A stretch of 64,000 nt of DNA. Origin: Gloeopeniophorella convolvens (taxonomy: Eukaryota; Basidiomycota; Agaricomycetes; Russulales). Location: NCBI GenBank assembly GCA_022496205.1, contig WTXD01000076.1, positions 43,890 through 107,889 of the forward strand, in the 5' to 3' direction. Positions 24,177-35,152 of this stretch are shown here, piece after piece; positions within the stretch are counted from its first letter, which is position 1; each line of letters starts with the position of its first letter. The notes under the pieces are model-generated. The model saw only the letters and a program-made list of their open reading frames with translations. It made no database searches and had not been told where the DNA came from. Both the position numbers and the translations under genes were made by a program.

Positions 24177-24276
24177 TCTGAGTGTTCAGTGTATGTGGTT
24201 GTGGGCAAAGAAAGAGTTCATGAAGTATCGTATCGCTGCCAACCGACGGAAACTGGCAGGAGCGGGGGCGCTGAAC
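24177..24276 (+). repeat. Diverged direct repeat, copy B
   Basis: Partner of 19700-19812, about 4.4 kb away in the same orientation. It lies 200-300 bases upstream of the polymerase kappa gene. The two copies bracket the sparse segment with the zinc-finger gene. Confidence 0.6.
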
Positions 24277-24482
24277 GCTGAGCGCTGGCTGAGAGGCTGA
24301 GCGCCGTTTACGTGACGCACTGAACAAGCGCAATCACAAGTTGACTCGGACCACATTTCATGGTCGGCCACGCTTGAACTTGACTATGAACAAAGAGCGT
24401 CGTAATTCTCGAGACTGACTGACTCCGACCACCGCAAGACTGCAAAACTGCAAGACAACAAGAGTCAAGATCGCTCGCCCGC

Positions 24483-27019
24483 ATGAACCCGTCTGACCCA
24501 CCGCAAGTCGAACCATCCCAAGAGCCCGCAAGCCTCCTCCTGCGCCTCGCCGGGCCCTCGACCACCAAAGCCGGGTACGTACCTGGCACGGCAGCCCGAC
24601 GGCCCCTCTCATACACACCCGCGCGCCGGCGCAGCCTCTCAGCAGAGCAGTCCGAGATCAACCGCGTCATCGCAGAGGCGTCCAAGGGCTCCAAGTTCTA
24701 CGAGGTTCGGCGTTTCTCCGACCTGCCTGCGGCGGTCCCTATTAACGGCGTGACCGCGCGGCAGAACGAGAAGCGCAAGGACAGGGAGGTGACCGCGCGC
24801 GTCGAGCGCATCCTCAAGCTCCGCGACGAGGCGGTCAGGGGCGTCGACATGGGTACGTAGGCGCGCTCGGGCTCCGGTGGCCCTCTCATTCCGTGTGCAT
24901 CAGGCAAGGTGGAGCAGCGGGTCGACCGTCTCGTGCGTATTCCATGCGGAACTGTGAAGCCGCCCCGGCGCGCATCTGAGCACTCTCTCCTCTATAGCTC
25001 GAAGCGATCGAGCGGGAGCGCGACCTGACGCAGTACATCGTGCACGTCGACATGGACGCGTTCTACGCGAACGTCGAGCTGCTCGACGACCCGACCCTCG
25101 CGGGCAAACCCTTCGGCGTGCGTCGTAGCCTTCTTCGCGCGCCCGGCCGTATTGACCGTGCAGCGTCCCAGGTCGGGCAGGGCGTGCTTTGCACTGCGTC
25201 GTACGAGGCGCGCAAGTACGGCGTGCGCTCCGGCATGCCCAGTACGCACCCCGGCCCCCTCAATGCGTTCGCCGGTGCTCACCCCGTGCCGCAGGCTACA
25301 TCGCGCTGAAGCTCTGCCCCGAGCTGCTCGTCGTCGACCTCCACATGCCGCGCTACGTCGAAGTGTCCCGCCAGATCATGTCCATCTTCCGCACGTACGA
25401 CCCGAACATGCTCGCCGCGAGCGTCGACGAGGCGTACATAAAGCGAGTCCCGCCGTCGTCCCGGGGGCACCGTGCGCTGCTGATATGGTTCGCCCTGCGT
25501 TAGTATCACGGAGTACTGCGGGGAGCACGGCCTGGACCCGGAGACGTGTGTGCAGCAGATGCGCCAGCGGGTGGTCGACGAGACCAAGCTGACCGTCAGC
25601 GCGGGCATCGCCGCAAATAAGGTGGGCGGGTCGTCCAATGCGCGCCTCCTGCCCAGCTCACTGTTTGTGGTGCTCAGATGCTCGCCAAGGTGCGCCGCGC
25701 TGTTCCTACATTACTGCCGAGCACATGCTCACTGCACGCGACCCAGATATGCTCCGACAAGGTACGTGTCCGGCACACGGGCCCATCCCTACTAATGTAA
25801 CACCCACTCGCGCGGCGCAGAACAAGCCCAACGGGCAGTTCCGCCTCGCGCACACGCCAGACGCGATCAAGGCCTTCATGCGCGACCTGCCGATCCGCAA
25901 AATCCCCGGCATCGGGCGCGTCAACGAGCGCCTGCTCGACTCGATCGGCGTCAGGGTGCGTCCCCCCAGCCAATGTGATCGCACGCACTGACCCGGCGCG
26001 GCAGACGTGCGGGGACATCCACGCGCGCCGCGGCGTGCTCGCGCTGCTGGACAAGCAGTTCGGCCTGCACGCGCTGCTGCAGACGCACCTCGGCATCGCG
26101 TCGAACACCGTGCAGCCCTGGTCGCGCGACGAGCGCAAGAGCATCGGCGCCGAGCGGTGCGCCCCCCTCCCCTCTCCCACCCAGTACGCTCACCCCACCC
26201 CACACCCCCGGGCAGGACATTCAAAGCGACCGCCGACCCCACACAGCTCGCGCAGCACCTCGACGCCGTCGTCGCCGAGCTCGCGGCGGACATGGCGCGC
26301 GGCGGGTGGGCGGGGCGCACGCTGACGCTCAAGTACAAGCGCGACACGTACGAGGTGTGCACGCGCGCGCGCGCGCTCGGCCGCGCGGTGTGCGCGCACG
26401 CGGAGCTGCGCGCCGCCGCGCGCGAGATGCTCGCGGCCGAGGGCGCGCTGTGCTTGCGCCTTGTCGGGCTGCGCGCTACGAAGCTCGTCGATCTGCGCCG
26501 AAGGGGCGACGGCATCGCCAAGGTGCGTGCATGTGCGCGCGCGGGGGTCGTGCTGGCGGTTGCGCTGACGCGGGCTTGCCACGCCAGTTCTTCGAGCCGC
26601 GCGCGGGCGGCTCGCCGTCGAAGCGGGCGCAGGCTGACGACGGCGAGGGCGAAGAACGGCACGACGGCGAGGACAGCGCGGACGGCGAGGACGAGGAGGC
26701 ACACGACGCGGTCGAGCTCGACGCGTGGGATGCGGAGCCCACCGCGCCCGCGGAGCCGCCGGCCGCGTGCTGCCCGCTGTGCGGCGCGCCGTTCGGGGAC
26801 AACGCGGCGCTCAATGCGCACGTCGACTGGTGCCTGAGCCGCGAGGCGATCCGCAGCGCGCAGGTGGGCGCCGGCGCGAGTGGGGGCGCGGAGAAGCGCC
26901 CACGGGAGGCGGAGGGATCAACGGGGGCGGGGAGCGGGGCGAGGGAGTGGTGGAAGGCGGCGCGCAATGAGGACGCGGCGGCGGGGAGGGGCAAGCGGCG
27001 CAAGGCGGCGAGGGGGTAG
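24483..27019 (+). CDS. polK: DNA polymerase kappa (Y-family, DinB) with UBZ zinc finger
   Basis: A translesion polymerase that extends from damaged or mismatched primer ends in the nucleus. At least ten exons. The N-terminal kappa-specific extension contains [15 protein letters not shown] and [19 protein letters not shown]. Catalytic residues are in [15 protein letters not shown] (near 25045) and ASVDEAYI (near 25425). The thumb shows [20 protein letters not shown]. The little-finger region has [15 protein letters not shown] across a splice and [18 protein letters not shown]. The C-terminus carries one ubiquitin-binding UBZ4-type finger, [20 protein letters not shown] with WC, and a basic tail KRRKAARG. 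The intron at 25443-25503 has a GC donor (GCGAGT), required to rebuild EAYINITEYC. It is convergent with the VanZ-like gene, 114 bases apart. Confidence 0.9.
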
Positions 27020-27133
27020 CGCATCCATAGATCCTGTGTATTATATGGTGCTCTCTTATGTTGTCCCTGTATCGATCGCAAAGCAAGTACAGATACGCAG
27101 CAGCCGTCTAAGTACGCGTACACCGTCGGGCCC

Positions 27134-28200
27134 TCACGCGCTCTCCTCTGCCCACCGCACCGACTTGGCCGGCTTGCCCGCCGCCGCTGGCACACCCACC
27201 GCCGGGCTCCCCGCGCGCTCATCCTCCTCGTCGTCGTCACCGACGCCAAACAGCTCCTCGCGCTCGTCCCACACGTCCGCGAGCGCGATGCTCCCCGCAC
27301 GCGCGCGGCCCTTGCCCGGCGCGGCGGGCGGCTTGGCGTGCAGCGGGAGCAGCGGCGTGGCGCGCTCGACCTCGTCCTCGGCGTCCTCGTCGAGCTGGAG
27401 CGAAGACGCAGACGCGGAGAGCGGGCGGTACAGGCGCGCGATCTGGGCTCTGGCGTCAGCGGGGAAGGGAGGGGCAGGGCGGCGGGGGCCGCAGACGCAC
27501 CTCGCGCCGGCGGCGGTGGTACCGCTCGAGGTGGTACGCGGTGTAGAGCCCGATGGACGAGCCGAGGAGGTTGGCCTGTGCTGGGGTGAGTGGACCGGCG
27601 CGGAGGGGGACGGCGCGCGGGACTGGGACTCACGACGATGTCGCCGAACTGGAAGGTCTTGTACTGCGCGCGGGGGTGTCAGCGGCGCGGCGCGGCGGGG
27701 AGAGAGGGGGGAGGCAGGCGCGCACGGGGAGGAGCGACTGCACAAACTCGCTGGCGATGCCGCCGAGGAGGAAGCACACGACGCCGGTGAGGATGAGCGG
27801 CGAGTGGCGCCAGAACCAGATGCGGCGGTACTCCCTTGCGGTGCGTGAGCGACGCGGGGTAGACGTGCGCGGGGGACTCACTCCTCGACGTCGAAGATAA
27901 AGTAGAACACCCCGGTCGCGATGCCGAGGCACACAAAGTGCAGCAGCTTGTCGTTGAGCGGGAGCGCGTGGGCGAGGTTCGTGAGCCCGAGCAGCGCGAG
28001 CGTGAGCATGATCAGGATCGTCAGGACGGCGAACCACTGGCGCGCGGCGGCAGTGAGCGGGGGACGCGGGGGATGGCGAGGAGGACGAGGGGACTCACTG
28101 GGCGGACGCGGAGGGGGAGGTCGTAGCCGGGGACGGTGAAGCGGTGGGAGCGCATGAGGGCCTTGAAGGCGCGGCGGGAGTGGCGGCGTGCATCGCTCAT
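27134..28200 (-). CDS. VanZ-like membrane protein with long polar tail
   Basis: The first exon (MSDARRHSRRAFKALMRSHR) is basic and cytosolic. After an intron the core shows WFAVLTILIMLTLALLGLTN, DKLLHFVCLGIATGVFYF, HSPLILTGVVCFLLGGIASE and QFGDIVANLLGSSIGLYTAY. The DKLLHF and GD-x-x-AN-x-x-G positions are hallmarks of the VanZ-like fold, which has about four membrane helices. The C-terminal 100 or so residues are disordered and acidic (LQLDEDAEDEVERATPLLPL), ending RWAEESA. Fungal VanZ-like proteins have no established function; bacterial VanZ affects teicoplanin resistance. It is divergent from the RraA-like gene with a 273-base shared upstream region. Confidence 0.75.
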
Positions 28201-28473
28201 GGGGTGGTCGTGAATGGCGGGGTCGCTGTGTGTGGTGGTGGTCGCTATCGCTGTCGCTGTCGTCGTCGGCGTCAGCGTCGCTGGCGACGGTGTCGGAAGT
28301 GTCGTCGGCGTCGTGTCGCTCGGCGTCAGCCACCCGCAGCGACTCCCGGCAATCTCCGGGATGACGCATTATCTTATCTTATCTAACACGGACGCCTCTC
28401 CGCCTCCCCGCTCTTAATATCAGCTGCAGCAGCGGCGTTACACTCCAACGCCTCTTTGACCGCAACCACGACC

Positions 28474-29234
28474 ATGTCCTCGACGCCGCCCCCGCCAGAC
28501 ACAATCGCACAGTCCGACTTTTCTACCTGCGAGCTCTCCGACGCCCTCCTCAAGCTCGGCGTCCCCGCCGCAGGCCACATCCCCGACCTCCACCGCGTCG
28601 CCCCGCACCCCGCCCACCCCGCCCCGCGCCTCTGCGGGCCCGCCTACACCGTCCGCCTCGTCCTCTCCTCAGACACCGACGCCCCGCGCCTGCAAGGCCA
28701 CTTTGTCGACCTCGCCCCGCGCGGCAGCGTCGCGTTCGTCTCCGCCCCGCCCGGTGCGCCCCCGCCGCCCGTCCGCCGCGGGTCCCCGCTCACCGCGCCG
28801 CCCCCTCAGCCGCGCAGAACGCCGTCTGGGGCGGGCTCATGACCGCCGGCGCGCAGCAGCGCGGCGTCCTCGGCGCGCTCGTCGCGGGCCGCGTGCGCGA
28901 CGCGGCCGAGCACCGCGCGGCGGGCTTTGCGCTGTACGCGCGCGGCGCGTCGACCGTCGGGCAGGCGCCGTACACGCGCGCCGCGGAGGTGCAGGTGCCC
29001 GTGACCGTCAACGACGCCGGCGCCGCGGAGCACGGCGGGCTCCCGCCCGTCACGGTCCACCCGGGCGACGTGCTCGTCGCGGACGACGACGGTGTCGTGT
29101 GCGTGCCCGCCGCGCTCGAGCGGGACGTGCTGCGCCTCGCGGCGCGCGGGCGCGCGGTCGACGCGCGCTGCTTGGCGGATATCCAGGCGGGCGTCGGCGT
29201 CGCGGAGAGCTTCAGGCGGCACAGGGGCAAGTAG
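28474..29234 (+). CDS. RraA-like / HMG aldolase-type protein
   Basis: Two exons (28474-28753 and 28810-29234) give 234 residues. Members of this fold cleave 4-hydroxy-4-methyl-2-oxoglutarate or decarboxylate oxaloacetate with a divalent metal; RraA itself binds RNase E in bacteria. Visible hallmarks are CELSDALLKLGVPAAGHIPD, NAVWGGLMTAGAQQRGVLGA, the metal/substrate box VAGRVRDAAEHRAAGF, TRAAEVQVPVTV and HPGDVLVADDDGVVCVP. The second-exon start after CCCCCTCAG is chosen to keep PPAAQNAVWGG. The ATG at 28474 is preceded by an in-frame non-ATG extension that is not used. RNase E is absent from fungi, so an aldolase or decarboxylase role is more likely. Confidence 0.8.
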
Positions 29235-29314
29235 GCGCGCAGCGAATAGATACGAATAGAGATACGCAGTGTACAACGAGATAAGCTATCGCACAACGAA
29301 GATGCAGTGGAGAG

Positions 29315-31525
29315 CTACGCCCACCCGCGCGCCGCGCACACGCTCTGCCAGATCTCGGCCAGCTTGCCGTTCGTGAGCAGCAGCGGGTGCGCATGCGCCG
29401 CGCCGCGGCTGCGCACGCGCAGGTCCGCGCCCCACGCCGGCGGCGCGCGCGCATAGTCCGCGAGGTCGACCGCGATCCCGAGCGCGAGCAGCTCGGGATC
29501 GTGCCCCTGCGCGCGCGGCTCGGGAGCGTCGGGCCACCGCGCGCGCTTACGCGGCGCCGGCGCGGGGCTCGGCGAGCGCGGGCGCTTGCGCGGCGGCGCG
29601 GGCGTCTCGTCGACGAGCAGTGTCGTCGAGCGCGCGGGCGTCTGCGTCTGCGGCGGGAGGCTCGATGGCGGGAGGCTCGACGGCGGGAGCTGCGAGGCGC
29701 CGCCCCGCGGGGGCTGCAGCGGCGGGTGCGAGCCGTGCTGCGCCATGCGGCTCAGCTCGCCCGGCGGCGCGCGCGCGGGGCTGGACGCCGCGTCGAACGT
29801 GTCGTCCACGCGCGCCGGGCCCGGCGACGTGTCCGGCGGCGGGGGAGGCGCGCGGGGCTGCGTGCCGCTGCCCGTCGAGTCCGAGCCGGGCACGAGGATC
29901 TCGCCGCGCGCTGCGCTGGCGCGCTTGACGGCGGGCAGCGGCACGCGTCGGGGGAGGGACGGCGCAGTTGTGTGTGTGTGCGTGTGCGCGGGGGACGTGG
30001 TGCGCGGGCGCTGCGCGGGCGTCGGCGCGGGGAGCGACGCCTCTGCCGCCGCCGCCGGGTGGGGGTCGAGCGACGGCGTGGGGGTGGGTGGTTTAGCGGG
30101 CGCGGGCGCGGGCGAAGGGGGCTGGGAGGGCGTGAGCACGGGCGGCGTCGAGGGCTGTGGCTGCAACTGCGGCGACGCGCTCCTGCGCTCGGGGCTGGTG
30201 GAGAAGCGGACGCGCGAGGGCGCGGGGCTCGAGGCCCAGTCGGTCGGCGTCGTCTGGCGCGGCTGTGTGCGCGGGGCGGCATCGTCTGGGGATGCGGGGG
30301 CCGCTGCCACGGGGGTGGGTGCAGGCGGCTGGGAGCTGTCGAGGTCCAGCACGCCTTTGCCTGCGCTCCGCTCCCGTAAGCCAAAATACGTAGTCAGATT
30401 GGACGCTGCGGCTGCGCACTGAGTTTCCGCTTCCGCTTCAGTGGGGAGAAGAGGATCGGGGTCTCGTTGGTCGGCGCGGCGGCTGGTGGTGGCTTGGAGG
30501 CTGCGTTCCGAGTGAGCGAGGCCGGCTGGCAGAGTTGGCGGACGTGGCTCACCCTGGACGCCGTTGGCCGCTGGGCGGCGGTAGAACCGCAGGGGCTTCT
30601 TGGCGAGGGACTGGACGTGGAGGTCAACGACGCAGATGTGGAGGGTGTAAGGGGACAACCTGCCGCCATTCCTCCTGCCCGATAGCAACGGCGGGCCCCT
30701 GCCTGGACTCAGCAGCGTCTTTCTCCGCCGACTGGCGCGCCTCCCGCTCCGCGACCGGGACGCCGCTGGTACTTCGCGCGGGGTCCGCGGGGGCCGGCTC
30801 ACCGCGCTCGAGCGCAAGCGTCTCCGCCTTTCGCAGCTTGAGGACGTTCCTGCGCAGCGCAGCGTCACACTCCGTCCACTAAACAAACACACATAAGGCG
30901 CCCGCTTACCCACCGCCGCCGCCCGCGCGCAGCCCGCTCATCCACTCCTTGATGTCCGCGTGCATGTCGAGCGGCCGCGCCGAGCCGAACTCCGGCTCGC
31001 CTGCGGCGCCGACGACGTCGACGGCGTCGACGGCGAGCGCGAGCGTCGCGCCGGCGGTCATCTTGCCGCGGCCGGTGGGGACGCGCTGGAAGAGCGGGCG
31101 GAAGCGCTTGAGGGTCGCGATGGCGTAGCGCTGCTCTGTCAGGCGGCGGCCCTGGCTGTCCTGCTGGCTGCGCGCGGCCCCTCTGGCGTGAGTGGGTGGT
31201 GGTGCAAGGGTGGACGGGCGGGACGCACTGTTCGGCCATGTACCTCGCGATGGCGTCTTGCGAGAAGCGCACGGCGATCTTCTGGTGCTTGTCGGAGGCC
31301 ACGGCCCAGATGCAGTCGTCGTGCTCGCTGTCTCCGAATGTGAGGAACTGCGGTGGTTGAGATGTCCGCGTGAGAGGCGGTCTGAGGCTGGGTGGTGCGA
31401 CGTGCCTCGAGCAGCTGGACCTTTCTCCCCTTGGTGTGCGTGGGCACGCCGCCGAGGCTGCCTCCGTGCGTCTCTGCGACGTCGACGAGGTATTCCGCGA
31501 TCCAAGGAGCGAGGTTCTGCGCCAT
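29315..31525 (-). CDS. Candidate shelterin TPP1/Tpz1-like OB-fold protein
   Basis: The start MAQNLAPWIAEYLVDVAETH is followed by THTKGRKVQLLE. A GC-AG intron (31405 to 31348, donor GCACGT) joins to FLTFGDSEHDDCIWAVASDK and QKIAVRFSQDAIARYMAE. A third exon has LKRFRPLFQRVPTGRGKMTA and RPLDMHADIKEWMSGL. This pattern (WI..L at the start, then short beta strands ending FSxxA) is what I associate with the fungal TPP1/ACD OB fold that recruits telomerase. The rest is a very long Pro/Ser-rich disordered region containing SPLKRKRKLSAQPQ and a C-terminal ELLALGIAVDLADY...NGKLAEIWQSVCAARGWA. Exon borders between 30400 and 30900 are not resolved. The assignment is from pattern only; it could be an unrelated OB-fold protein. 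Confidence 0.55.
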
Positions 31526-31711
31526 CGTCGCCGTTCTGCTCACCTTCAGCGTGGTTCAACAATAACAATATATTCGAATTTTGGGCGGCACCGAAAGCGA
31601 GCTCGCCCGACGCGTCGATCACGTGCACCTCTGTGACGCGACTCGGCAAATCCCGATCGCAGCAACACGCGAGTCTGGGCTCGTTCGGGCGCTGGACTGC
31701 GTCTCACCACG

Positions 31712-33689
31712 ATGAAGTCCTTCCAGCCCCTCCTCGCCCTCGTCTACCTCGCCGCCACCGTTGCCGCGTCCCCCGCCGCGCTCCGCGTAGAGGATGCCGC
31801 CGAGTACCAGTTCCAGCTCACCCAGCCGCAGGGCAGCTTCGCTGGCTGGGACCTCGACGAGATGCGCCTCGTGCAGCTCGCGCCCGACGCGGAGCCCGTC
31901 TGGATGACCGAGATGGAGAAGGTGCGCGGCGGTGGCTGTTTCTGCTGCGACTTGTGCTGACGGACGCAGATCGAGGCCAAGGCGGCGGGCCTGAAGTTCA
32001 TGGATATGTGCGTACTCGCGCTTGGTCACCGTCTATGCGGAGGCGTGACGACCTCGACAGCACGGATGCCGCGGACCTCGGCGCACTCAATGCCATGAAG
32101 GTGCAGTCTTCTGGTAAGCGCTGCCTGCATACGCCTCGTGTTCGGCTGGCAGACCCCGCGCAGGGTTCCCCAAGCCGGGCGCCTCCAAGGACGTCAAGCG
32201 CGTCATCAAGAAGCTCTCGAGCAAGGGTCCCCAGGCGAACCTCAAGGAGTTCACGAGCTTCCGCACCCGCCGTACGTGCCCGCGACCCTCGCACTAGACA
32301 CTCGTGCTGACTGGGAAGCGCAGACTACCGCAGCCAGGTATGACGCGTCCCTCTGCCGTTGCTAGGCGCGCACTCATAGCCCCATCAGACAGGCCAGGAG
32401 AGCCAGAGGTGGCTGACTCAGAAGATCCTCGAGGTGCGCGCGCCGCATATACCAGCATATATCTAGTCCGTGCGACTGATGTGATCCCGGACAGATCACC
32501 AACGATTTCGCGCCCAAGGGCCTGCGCGACCTCATCTCTGTGACCGAGTTCCCGCACTCGTGGGGCCAGAACTCTATCGTCAGTGCTTCCTTAGGCATTC
32601 TGCACACGCACGCCCCTGACCCTGCGCGCAGATCGTGCGCATCAACGGCTCCGCGCCGACGAATGAGGGCGTCGTCATCACTGGCGCCCACCAGGACTCG
32701 TAAGCAGTAGCACACATCCGTCACGCCAGGCGCTCACGCTGCACCAATGATAGGACCAACCTCTGGCCATTCTTGCCCGCTCCTGGTTGGTCATACCGAG
32801 CTTGCCCAGGATCGTCTTCTGACCAGCTTGAGCAGGCGCTGACGACGATGGCTCGGGCTCCGTCACCATCCTCGAGGCGTACCGCGCGCTGATCGCGTCC
32901 AACTTCCGCCCGGTCGAGCACGTCGAGTTCCACTGGTACTCTGCCGAGGTGCGTCCCTATATGCGCCGCCCAAGGCAGAGCTTACTCATAATCTGTCTGC
33001 AGGAGGGCGGTCTACTTGGTTCGCAGGCGGTCGCAAAAGCCTACGAGGCCAAGCACGTCAACGTCATTGCGATGAGCCAGGTGCCTACCGGATTTTTCTT
33101 CGTCGTGTGTGTATGTGTGCTGATCGGATGCGCAGTTCGACATGACTGCTTGGGTCAAGAGCGGCACTCGGGAGGAGGTCGGCATCATCGTCGACTTTGT
33201 TGACCCCGAGTATGTCTATCCTTCGTTCATCAGTTGCAGCGCCTGACGTCCGCCGCAGTGTCACCGCATTCAACAAGCAGCTCGTCGACGCGTACCTCGA
33301 TATTCCTTACGTCGAGACCAAGTGCGGCTACGCCTGCAGCGACCAGTAAGACCCAGTCGTATATCGCCTAATGCGTCGCTGACCCCGTTCCAGTGCATCG
33401 TGGAACAAGGCTGGCTACCGCAGCTCGTTCACCATTGGTACGACTTCCTTTTCCCGGTGGGTACCTGTGCTGATACCCGACCCCAGAGAGCTCCTTCGAG
33501 AACTCGAACAAGAACATCCATTCCGGCAACGAGTACGTCCCCAGAGATTCCAGTGCACGCACGGCACTCACGCCGTTTGACAGCCGCATCGACATCTCGC
33601 CCGAGTTCAGCTTCTCGCACATGCTCGAGTTCTCCAAGCTTGCCGTTGCGTTCTCGATTGAGCTCGGCGGATGGAAGAAGAGCGACTAG
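31712..33689 (+). CDS. Secreted leucine aminopeptidase (metallopeptidase M28)
   Basis: A zinc exopeptidase that removes N-terminal residues, probably secreted. [20 protein letters not shown] is a clear signal peptide, followed by a propeptide. About nine introns interrupt the gene. Zinc-site segments are [10 protein letters not shown] joined to TNLWPF, then [55 protein letters not shown] across a splice, and [25 protein letters not shown] ligand positions are all kept, so the enzyme should be active. The end reads [12 protein letters not shown]. The neighbouring TPP1-like gene diverges with 186 bases between starts; the cysteine synthase gene converges 154 bases beyond. Confidence 0.88.
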
Positions 33690-33843
33690 ACACCATACTG
33701 CACTACCCCGTTCTCTCTTGACATCGCACTGGTATCCATACACGCGCGCATATTTCGGACGGACTCCACGATGATATTATATTGCCATGCATTGCAATGA
33801 AAGAATGCCCCCAGATGTGCGAGAGATTCAGCCGGCGGCGGTC

Positions 33844-35152
33844 TCAGTCCAGCACGGCGTACTTCTTCAGGTGCGCCGGCACCGCGTCCTCGAGGCCCTT
33901 TTCCTTGAGCCACGTCTTGGAGAACAGCCGGCTCTGGTAGCGGTACGCGCCGTCGCACAGCACCGTCGTGACCGTCTTGCCTGCGCGTCCAGCCAAAGTC
34001 AGCACAGCCGCCCTCGCAAGGAGGAGGGGACGCACCGGGCCCGAGCTTCTGCGCGAGCTCGTACGCGGCGACGACGTTGAGCGCGGAGCTCGCGCCGAGG
34101 TAGAGCCCCTCGCCGTCGAGCAGCTCGTACACCATCGCGAGCGACTTGGCGTCCGCGATGTGCAGCGCGCCGTCGAGCGCCCCGACGATCGTCGCGAGGT
34201 TCGCCGTCACGCGGCCCTGGCCGATCCCTGCGCGCGCGCCGCCCGAGTCAGCGCAAACGCAAGCCCGCACGCACGCACGCACCCTCGGTTATCGACCCGC
34301 CGCTGCGCTCCGCGAGCGCGCCCCCGCTCACGACGTAGCTGTGCAGCACGCTGCCCGGCGGATCCGCAAGCCACACCTGCGCGCGCCCGTCGCTCCGCTC
34401 CTTCAAGTAGCGCCCGACGCCCGCGAGCGTCCCGCCCGTGCCCGTCGCCGCCACAAACGCATCCACCTCCCCGCCGAGCTGCGCCCAGAGCTCCGGGCCC
34501 GTGCTCGCGTAGTGCGCCTGCGCGTTCGCGACGTTGTCGAACTGGTCCGTCCAGACCGCGCCGGGCGTGCGCGCGGCGTAGTCGCGCGCCTGGTGGTTGT
34601 AGTTGCGCGCGTCGTCGTACGGCACCGCCGGCACGGCGCGCACGTCGGCGCCGAGCATGCGCAGCAGGTCGACTTTTTCGCGCGACTGCGTGTCGGGCAT
34701 GAAGATCACGCAGCGGTACCCGCGCGCGCGGCATACGTGCGCGAGCCCGATGCCCGTGTTGCCTGCGGTGCCCTCGACGACCGTGCCGCCGGGCTGTAGC
34801 CTGTTGCGCAGGGAGGTCAGCGGGGGCGGTGGGGAGGGCAGCGTAGGGAGGCGCGTACCGCCCGTCTGCCTCGGCGGCTGCGACGACGCCCAGCGCGGCG
34901 CGGTCCTTGACGCTTCCACCGGGGTTCTGGAACTCCGCCTTGCCGTAGATCTTCGCGCCCGTGCGTTCCGAGAGGGTTTTGAGGTATATCTGTGTGTCCG
35001 CGCGCGCCGAGTTAGCGCGTCAGTTGGCTGGGAGTGCGGGTGGGGCGCACGAGGGGCGTGTTGCCGACGGCGCCGGTGAAGCCGTCGACGGGCTGCGAGG
35101 TGAAGCTGCGCGCGAGTGCGCGGGCGCGTACGTGGGCGCGCACCGCGAACAT
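33844..35152 (-). CDS. Cysteine-synthase-like PLP enzyme, probably mitochondrial
   Basis: A fold-type II PLP enzyme making cysteine from O-acetylserine (or a related beta-replacement). The N-terminus [20 protein letters not shown] is Arg-rich and acid-free, typical for mitochondrial import. [15 protein letters not shown] follows. The PLP lysine is in [14 protein letters not shown], the substrate loop in [14 protein letters not shown], and the phosphate loop in [19 protein letters not shown]-terminal parts are [20 protein letters not shown] and, after an intron near 33985-34037, [19 protein letters not shown]. It resembles the 'cysteine synthase 2' branch of fungi more than the cytosolic Cys-K type. 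Introns lie near 34799-34860, 34985-35040 and 34225-34285. Confidence 0.85.

Noticed and set aside
26476..27633. 385-codon minus-strand frame
   Set aside because: Antisense to polK exons and the VanZ-like 3' end; low-complexity Arg/Ser/Pro.
29387..30379. 330-codon plus-strand Arg/Gly-rich frame
   Set aside because: Antisense of the Pro/Ser-rich tail of the TPP1-like gene; codon bias artefact of GC-rich DNA.
31192..32310. 372-codon plus-strand frame over the TPP1-like/M28 promoter
   Set aside because: It covers both a minus-strand gene and the M28 start in a different frame; M28 has a clear start and signal peptide at 31712.
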